Shown here: piece after piece, positions 59,097 through 64,000 of the stretch | Layout: each line of letters starts with the position of its first letter | How positions within the stretch are numbered: position 1 is the stretch's first letter | Source: Streptomyces sp. NBC_01217 | GTDB lineage: Bacteria; Actinomycetota; Actinomycetes; Streptomycetales; Streptomycetaceae | Reading direction: 5' to 3' | Assembly (NCBI RefSeq): GCF_035994185.1 | Contig: NZ_CP108538.1 | Coordinates: 2,232,001-2,296,000, forward strand | DNA length: 64,000 nucleotides | Translations under genes and position numbers: made by a program | The notes under the pieces: model-generated | Database searches by the model: none | What the model was told of the DNA's origin: nothing | The model's input: only the letters and a program-made list of their open reading frames with translations

Positions 59097-60490
59097 CGGG
59101 GGGTGCTGCCTTCCGCGAGGTCGTGGGCGAGGTGGTTGACGAGGTCGAGGAGTGTGCGCAGGTCTTCGGGGGTGGTGTGGGGGTTGAGGAGGGTGGCTTT
59201 GAGCCAGAGGCGGTCGTCGGCGTGGGCGCGGCCGAGTACGGCGTGGCCGCGGGTGAGGAGGGTGCGGCGGATGGTGGCGACGGTGTGGTCGTCGGCGTCG
59301 GTGGGGCGGAAGAGGACGGTGCTGATGGTGGGGCGGTCGTAGAGGTCGAGGGCGGGGGTCTTGACGATGAGGTCGGCGAGGTGGTGGGCGGTGGCGACGG
59401 TGCGGTCGACGAGGTCGGCGAGTCCGGTGCGGCCGAGGGCCTTGAGGGTGACGGCGATCTTGAGGGCGTCGGGCCGGCGGGTGGTGCGCAGGGAGCGGCC
59501 GAGGAGGTCGGGGAGGCCTGCTTCGGTGTCGTCGTCGGCGTTGAGGTAGGAGGCGCGGTGGTGGAGTACGTCGAGGTGGCTGCGGTCGGGGACGGCGAGG
59601 ATGCCTGCGGATGCGGGTTGCCAGCCGAGTTTGTGCAGGTCGAGGGTGACGCTCTGGGCGCGGTCGAGGCCGTGGACCTTGCCCCGGTGGGTGGGGCTGA
59701 AGAGGAGGGGGCCGCCGTAGGCCGCGTCGATGTGGAGTTCGGCGCCGTGGGTGGCGCAGAGCTCGGCGATGTCGGCGAGCGGGTCGATCTGCCCGGTGTC
59801 GGTGGTGCCCGCGGTGGCGGTGACGAACAGGGGGCGGTGGAGTTCGGTGAGGGCTTCGTCGAGTGCGGCGAGGTCCATGACGCCTGCGGGGGCGGGGATG
59901 ACGACGGGTTCGGGGAGGCCGAGGAGCCAGGCCGCGCGGGTGATGCTGTGGTGGGCGTTGGCTGCGCAGATGGTCTGTACGGGGCCGTGGCGTTCCCGGG
60001 CGAGCAGCAGGGCGAGCTGGTTGGCTTCGGTTCCGCCGGTGGTGACGAGTGCGTCGGGTGAGGGCTGGTGGGGGTAGACCTCGGTGGCGAGTGCGGCGGT
60101 GATGTCGGCTTCGAGGGCGGAGGCCGCGGGGGCCTGGTCCCAGGAGTCCATGGAGGGGTTGAGGGCGCAGGCGGCGAGGTCCGCGGCGGCGGCGAGGGCG
60201 AGGGGCGGGGTGTGCAGATGGGCCGCGCAGAGCGGGTGCGCGGGGTCCGCGGCGCCTTCGGCGAGGGCGGTGACGAGGGTGCGCAGGGCGTCGTGGGGGC
60301 CGGTGCCGTGGTCGGGGATGACGGGGTGGGTGGCGGTGCGCATGCGGGGGGTGACGGCGTCGGGTCCGCCCGCGGGGAGGGGGCCGTCGCGCCGGTGGGC
60401 GCCGTCCTGGAGTGCGGTGAGGACGGTGTCGATGAGGGGGCGCAGGGCGGCGGGGCCCGTGGTCGATCCGGCGAGGGGCGGGGTGGGCAT
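59093..60490 (-). CDS. Group II PLP-dependent decarboxylase (DesA/DABA-decarboxylase-like)
   Basis: A 465-residue amino-acid decarboxylase. The PLP lysine is in SVTLDLHKLGWQPASAGILA, the cofactor Asp and His in LHIDAAYGGPLL and ICAANAHHSITRAAW, and the phosphate-binding VTTGGTEANQLALLLARE is intact. Group II members act on lysine, diaminobutyrate, glutamate or aromatic residues; the coupled N-monooxygenase favours lysine, ornithine or diaminobutyrate. I use ATG 60490 with GAAGGG about nine bases upstream. The region upstream shows no iron box (TTAGGTTAGGCTNACCTAA), unlike the desABCD operon. It is separated from pepN by a terminator. Confidence 0.88.
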   Translation of the reverse strand: MPTPPLAGSTTGPAALRPLIDTVLTALQDGAHRRDGPLPAGGPDAVTPRMRTATHPVIPDHGTGPHDALRTLVTALAEGAADPAHPLCAAHLHTPPLALAAAADLAACALNPSMDSWDQAPAASALEADITAALATEVYPHQPSPDALVTTGGTEANQLALLLARERHGPVQTICAANAHHSITRAAWLLGLPEPVVIPAPAGVMDLAALDEALTELHRPLFVTATAGTTDTGQIDPLADIAELCATHGAELHIDAAYGGPLLFSPTHRGKVHGLDRAQSVTLDLHKLGWQPASAGILAVPDRSHLDVLHHRASYLNADDDTEAGLPDLLGRSLRTTRRPDALKIAVTLKALGRTGLADLVDRTVATAHHLADLIVKTPALDLYDRPTISTVLFRPTDADDHTVATIRRTLLTRGHAVLGRAHADDRLWLKATLLNPHTTPEDLRTLLDLVNHLAHDLAEGSTPR

Positions 60491-60655
60491 GGTGGCGGGC
60501 CCTTCGGGTGCACATGGGTGGACATGCCAGCTTGTCCGGGTTTTCGTGGGCGCGGCCGCAGAGCCCGGTGATCTGAACTCGAAAGGGGGACACGGGAAGG
60601 AAGGGTGGCCGTTACCAGGGGTTTCGGTGGTATGGGGGTGGCGCCGGACAGGGGT

Positions 60656-60697
60656 GTGCCCGGCGTCTCCCCGTGTGAGGGGAGTGGCGCCGGGCAC
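60656..60697. terminator. Terminator after pepN
   Basis: GTGCCCGGCG (60656-60665) pairs with CGCCGGGCAC (60688-60697) and an inner CTCCCC/GGGGAG stem extends it. It lies 36 bp beyond the pepN stop on the minus strand and upstream of the decarboxylase start. Confidence 0.85.
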
Positions 60698-60733
60698 GGG
60701 TGGTGCCGGTATTGAGTTGTGGGCGGTTGTGGG

Positions 60734-63238
60734 TCAGTGGGCAACGCGCACGGCCAGCGCGCGGCGCAGGTCGTCGATCTGGTCGATCAGCTTGCGGCGC
60801 AGGGCCGGGATGAGGTCCTTGTCGTTCAGGGCCTGTTCGCCGAGGTGGAGGCTGTCGGCGTCGACGGCGTGGGCGGGGAAGGCGTATCGGCCGGCGGCCT
60901 CGGCGATGGCGGGGCCGCGGCGGGCGGCGAGCCGGGTCGCCTCGGGGTAGAAGCGGGGCACGTACTCCCGTACGAGATCGGCCTGTTCGGGCTGCCAGAA
61001 GCCCTGGGCGGTGGCGGTGAAGAGGTAGTTGGAGAGCTTGTCGTCGTTGAACAGGGCGTGCCAGGCGGCGGCCTTGGCCTCGGGGGTGGGGAGGGCGGCC
61101 CGGCAGCGGGCGGCGCCCTCCTGCCCGGTGGCGCTGGGGTCCTGTTCGAGTTCGGCGGCGATCGCTGCCTCGTCGGTGGCGCCGAGGACGGCGAGGCGGG
61201 TGAGGATGCGCCAGCGCAGCTCCGGGTCGAGCTCGGGTCCGCCGGGGACGGTGCCGTTGGTGAGCCAGTCCTGGATGGTGTCGGGCTGGGTGGCTGCGTC
61301 GATGAGGTGGCGTACGGCGACGAGGCGCAGGCCGGGGTTGCGTCCGTCCTCGGTGCGGCGGATGAGGTCGCGGCACAGGGAGGTGAGGGTGGCGAGCGCG
61401 GCGGGGCGGTCCTCGGGGGCGAGGTATCGGCCGGCGACGTGGGCGTCGGCGAAGGCGAGCACGCCCTGGGCGAGCGCGAGGTCGGTCTCGTGCGGGAGGT
61501 GTGCGCGGGCCGCTTCGAGGTAGGTGGTGGGGGCGAGTTCGCCGTCGCGGACCATGTCGCGTGCGGTGTTCCAGACGACCGCGCGGGTCAGTGCGTCGGG
61601 GATGCCGGACAGGTCGCGTACGACGGTTTCCCAGGACTTCGCGTCGAGGCGGACCTTGGCGTAGCTGAGGTCGCCGTCGTTGAGGACGACGAGGGCGGGG
61701 CGGCGGCCGGACAGTGCCTCGGCCGTGCCGTTGTGGGGGACGTCGATCTCGAACCGGTCGCGCAGGACGAGTCGGTCGGGGCCCAGGTGGGCGTCCGGGG
61801 CGTGGTCGTAGGTGCCGACGGCGATGCGGTGGGGGCGGCTGCCCTTGTGGTCGACGGTGAGGGACCACGTACCGTCGGATTCCTCGACCCGGGGGGTGAG
61901 GGTGTCGACTCCGGTGGTGCGCAGCCAGGCGTCGGCCCAGGCGTGGACGTCGCGGTCGGTGGCCGATGCGAGGTTGTCGATGAAGTCGGCGAGGGTGGCG
62001 TTGGCGAACTTGTGGCGGGCGAAGTGGGTGTTGATCCCGGCCAGGAAGTCCTTCTCGCCGAGCCAGGCGACGAGCTGGCGCAGGGCGGACGCGCCCTTGG
62101 CGTAGGAGATGCCGTCGAAGTTGAGCATCGCGGACGCGGTGTCGGGGACGGCGGCCGGGTCGGGGGCGACGGGGTGCGTGGAAGGGCGCTGGTCGGCGTC
62201 GTATCCCCAGCCCTTGCGGGCGACGCCGAAGTCGACCCAGGTGTCGGTGAAGCGGGTGGCCTCGGCGAGGGTCTGGTAGCCCATGTACTCGGCGAAGGAC
62301 TCGTTGAGCCAGATGTCGTCCCACCAGGCGAGGGTGACGAGGTCGCCGAACCACATGTGGGCCATCTCGTGGGCGATCACCATGCCGCGGGTCTGGCGCT
62401 CGGTGTCGGTGACGGCGGAGCGGTAGATGAACTCGTCGCGGAAGGTGACGAGTCCGGGGTTCTCCATGGCGCCCGCGTTGAACTCGGGGACGAAGGCCTG
62501 GTCGTAGGAGTCGAAGGGGTAGGGCTCGTCGAACTTCTCGTGGAAGCGGTCGAAGCAGGCCCGGGTGATGTCGAGGATCTCGTCGGCGTCCGTGTCGAGG
62601 TACGGGGCCAGGGAGCGGCGGCAGTGGATGCCGAAGGGCAGTCCGGCGTGCTCGGTGGTCACGGAGTGCCAGGGGCCCGCGGCGACGGCGACGAGGTAGG
62701 TGGAGATGAGCGGGGTGGCGGCCAGGGTCCACCGGCCGTCGCCCCGGTGCTCGGCGATGCCGTTGCCGAGGACGGTCCAGCCTTCGGGGGCGGTGACGGT
62801 GAGCTCGAAGACCGACTTGAGGTCGGGCTGGTCGAACGCGGCGAAGACGCGCTGGACGTCCTCCATGAACAGCTGGGTGTAGAGGTACGTCTCGCCGTCG
62901 GTCGGGTCGGTGAAGCGGTGCATGCCCTCGCCGGTGCGGGAGTAGCGCATGGCGGCGTCGACGCGCAGTTCGTGTGCGCCGGCGGTGAGGGCGGCGAGCG
63001 GGAAGCGGTTCTCGGTGAGGTCCGCGGGGTCGAGGGGCTGTCCGTCGAGGCTGATCGAGCGCAGAGCGGCCGGCTTGAGTTCGACGAACGTGTCTCCGGC
63101 CGCGGCTGCGGTGAACTGGATGACGGTGCGGGAGTCGAAGGTCTCCTCCCCTCCGGTCAGATCGAGGTCGATCGTGTACCGGTGTACGTCGAGGAACTGG
63201 GCTCGGGTCTGCGCTTCGTCGCGCGTCAGTACGGACAT
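60734..63238 (-). CDS. pepN: Aminopeptidase N
   Basis: An 834-residue M1 zinc metallopeptidase removing N-terminal residues from peptides. The exopeptidase motif GAMENPGLVTF is near residue 257 and the zinc site VIAHEMAHMWFGDLVTLAWW followed by WLNESFAEYMGYQ near residue 290 holds both His and the two Glu residues. The C-terminal ERAP1-like helical domain (EDGRNPGLRLVAVRHLIDAA) is complete. No signal peptide, so cytoplasmic, as in other streptomycetes. It is divergent from the MarR gene and has a terminator after the stop. Confidence 0.97.
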   Translation of the reverse strand: MSVLTRDEAQTRAQFLDVHRYTIDLDLTGGEETFDSRTVIQFTAAAAGDTFVELKPAALRSISLDGQPLDPADLTENRFPLAALTAGAHELRVDAAMRYSRTGEGMHRFTDPTDGETYLYTQLFMEDVQRVFAAFDQPDLKSVFELTVTAPEGWTVLGNGIAEHRGDGRWTLAATPLISTYLVAVAAGPWHSVTTEHAGLPFGIHCRRSLAPYLDTDADEILDITRACFDRFHEKFDEPYPFDSYDQAFVPEFNAGAMENPGLVTFRDEFIYRSAVTDTERQTRGMVIAHEMAHMWFGDLVTLAWWDDIWLNESFAEYMGYQTLAEATRFTDTWVDFGVARKGWGYDADQRPSTHPVAPDPAAVPDTASAMLNFDGISYAKGASALRQLVAWLGEKDFLAGINTHFARHKFANATLADFIDNLASATDRDVHAWADAWLRTTGVDTLTPRVEESDGTWSLTVDHKGSRPHRIAVGTYDHAPDAHLGPDRLVLRDRFEIDVPHNGTAEALSGRRPALVVLNDGDLSYAKVRLDAKSWETVVRDLSGIPDALTRAVVWNTARDMVRDGELAPTTYLEAARAHLPHETDLALAQGVLAFADAHVAGRYLAPEDRPAALATLTSLCRDLIRRTEDGRNPGLRLVAVRHLIDAATQPDTIQDWLTNGTVPGGPELDPELRWRILTRLAVLGATDEAAIAAELEQDPSATGQEGAARCRAALPTPEAKAAAWHALFNDDKLSNYLFTATAQGFWQPEQADLVREYVPRFYPEATRLAARRGPAIAEAAGRYAFPAHAVDADSLHLGEQALNDKDLIPALRRKLIDQIDDLRRALAVRVAH

Positions 63239-63391
63239 GCACCCATGCTGCCGTACGGCGCGGGCGGCACGCAGTCGGGTTCTCCCAGGGCTGATCGCAG
63301 GCTTGCGGAGGGTTTTGGGGGGACGGTTCGGTGGGGCCTTTGAGGGCTAAGATTCTCACCCATTGTGTTGCTGCACGGAGGGGTGCCCGGA

Positions 63392-63928
63392 ATGGCGAAG
63401 AAGGCGGATTCCGCTTCCGCGACGCGGCGGGACGCGGTGGCGTCGATCGTCGAGGACTGGCGGCGGGAGCGGCCGGATCTGGATCCGGCTCCGCTGGAGG
63501 TGTTCGGCCGGCTGCACCGGGCGTTCCTGCGGTACAGCGCGGCGATCTCCCGGCCGGTGGAGCGCAAGGGCCTGTCGATGGCCGGGTTCGATGTGCTGAC
63601 GGCACTGCGCAGGGCGGGGGCGCCGTTTCGTCGCACGGCGGGCGAGCTGGCCGATTCCGGATTGATCAGTTCGGCGGGGGTCACGCTGCGGATCGACCGT
63701 CTGGAGAAGGACGGGCTGATCCTGCGCGAGCGTGATCCTCAGGACCGCCGGGTGGTGCACTCGCGGCTCACGGACGAGGGCCTGTCGACGATCGACGAGC
63801 TGTTCGCGGAGCACCTGGACAACGAGCGGCGGATGCTGGCGGGGCTGACTCCCGCGGAGTGCCGGCAGCTGGCGCGGCTGCTGGAGAAGCTGGAACGGTC
63901 GGTGCTGGCGGCGGAGGACGACGCGTAG
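63392..63928 (+). CDS. MarR-family transcriptional regulator
   Basis: A 178-residue winged-helix regulator. The core is AGFDVLTALRRAGAPFRRTA then GELADSGLISSAGVTLRIDR (recognition helix) and the wing LILRERDPQDRRVVHSRLTD, with helical dimerisation segments at both ends. ATG 63392 is chosen because GGAGGGG lies eight bases upstream; a GTG nine codons earlier lacks a site. The adjacent pepN is divergent, but no operator was recognised in the short gap. Targets and ligand are unknown. Confidence 0.9.
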   Translation: MAKKADSASATRRDAVASIVEDWRRERPDLDPAPLEVFGRLHRAFLRYSAAISRPVERKGLSMAGFDVLTALRRAGAPFRRTAGELADSGLISSAGVTLRIDRLEKDGLILRERDPQDRRVVHSRLTDEGLSTIDELFAEHLDNERRMLAGLTPAECRQLARLLEKLERSVLAAEDDA

Positions 63929-63941
63929 TCGTCGCTGCTTG

Positions 63942-63994
63942 CCGGACGGGCGGAAGACCGGGCGGAGGAAGACCGGACGGGCGGAAGACCGGGC
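63942..63994 (+). repeat. Direct repeat at the right edge
   Basis: A 22-bp unit beginning CCGGACGGGCGGAAGACC occurs at 63942-63963 and 63973-63994 (31-bp period). It flanks the terminator-like hairpin; the array may continue outside the window. Confidence 0.75.
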
Positions 63995-64000
63995 CCGTCC
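63975..64000. terminator. Terminator-like hairpin after the MarR gene
   Basis: GGACGGGC, ten-base loop, GCCCGTCC, 46 bp beyond the MarR stop, reaching the last base of the window. Confidence 0.6.

Noticed and set aside
60491..60733. Iron box (DmdR1/IdeR site) before the decarboxylase
   Set aside because: No sequence close to the 19-bp palindrome TTAGGTTAGGCTNACCTAA is visible between the decarboxylase start and the pepN stop.
63365..63391. Upstream GTG start for the MarR gene
   Set aside because: The GGAGGGG ribosome site lies between it and ATG 63392, and the extra residues are not typical of the family.

Overview
This 64 kb window looks like a piece of the core chromosome of a Streptomyces species. 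It is strongly GC-rich by eye, uses many GTG starts with purine-rich ribosome binding sites, and carries Tat and lipoprotein signals typical of the genus. The gene order (uvrB, glycerophosphodiester phosphodiesterase, coaE, rpsA, polA, liv operon, ANTAR regulator, pyk) is the one I remember from model Streptomyces chromosomes. That identification rests on recognised proteins and memory; no database search was possible. I see no CRISPR array, prophage, plasmid module or insertion sequence.

Layout. 0-2.4 kb: two TerD-family stress proteins, the first running off the left edge and fused to an ATPase-like domain. 2.5-9.1 kb: uvrB, an MHYT membrane sensor, a secreted glycerophosphodiesterase with a possible phosphate box, ogt, an MFS exporter and a cupin. 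9.2-12.4 kb: the pseudouridine salvage pair psuG-psuK, a kinase-like protein with a damaged P-loop and a secreted cupin. 12.5-15.1 kb: an HxlR regulator divergent from an aminotransferase and a C39-like protein, with a twin inverted repeat between them. 15.1-17.4 kb: a gene-poor stretch with tRNA-like fragments, then small actinobacterial proteins. 17.4-23.5 kb: a SWIM/SNF2 gene pair, an SPFH protein and a lipoprotein next to a 30-bp perfect palindrome. 23.5-32 kb: ADP-ribosylglycohydrolase with a disturbed start, TPR protein, coaE, PAC2 protein, Tat-exported amine oxidase, secreted beta-helix protein and rpsA with a clear promoter.

32-45 kb: a methyltransferase, hrpB, a DUF3068 membrane protein, a 45-residue SPW_0924-type membrane peptide, a secreted lytic transglycosylase, a DUF4184 membrane protein, polA, an FdhF/YdeP-type molybdopterin oxidoreductase and a thioesterase. 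45-51.6 kb: a complete branched-chain amino-acid ABC transporter operon (livK-H-M-G-F) with a hairpin after livK and a very long hairpin at its end. 51.6-57.6 kb: an ANTAR response regulator, an unusual tRNA with a Leu (CAA) anticodon, an HTH plus LAGLIDADG protein containing a TTA codon, pyk, a SIMPL-domain protein and a Tat-exported 5'-nucleotidase. 57.6-64 kb: a two-gene operon for a PLP decarboxylase and a flavin N-monooxygenase (desA/desB-like but without the siderophore assembly genes), pepN and a MarR regulator.

Most of the window is housekeeping. The places that reward a closer look are the decarboxylase/N-hydroxylase pair, the tRNA plus LAGLIDADG neighbourhood, the tRNA-like region at 15.3-15.55 kb, the twin operator at 13.25 kb, the 30-bp palindrome at 23.07 kb and the broken start of the ADP-ribosylglycohydrolase.
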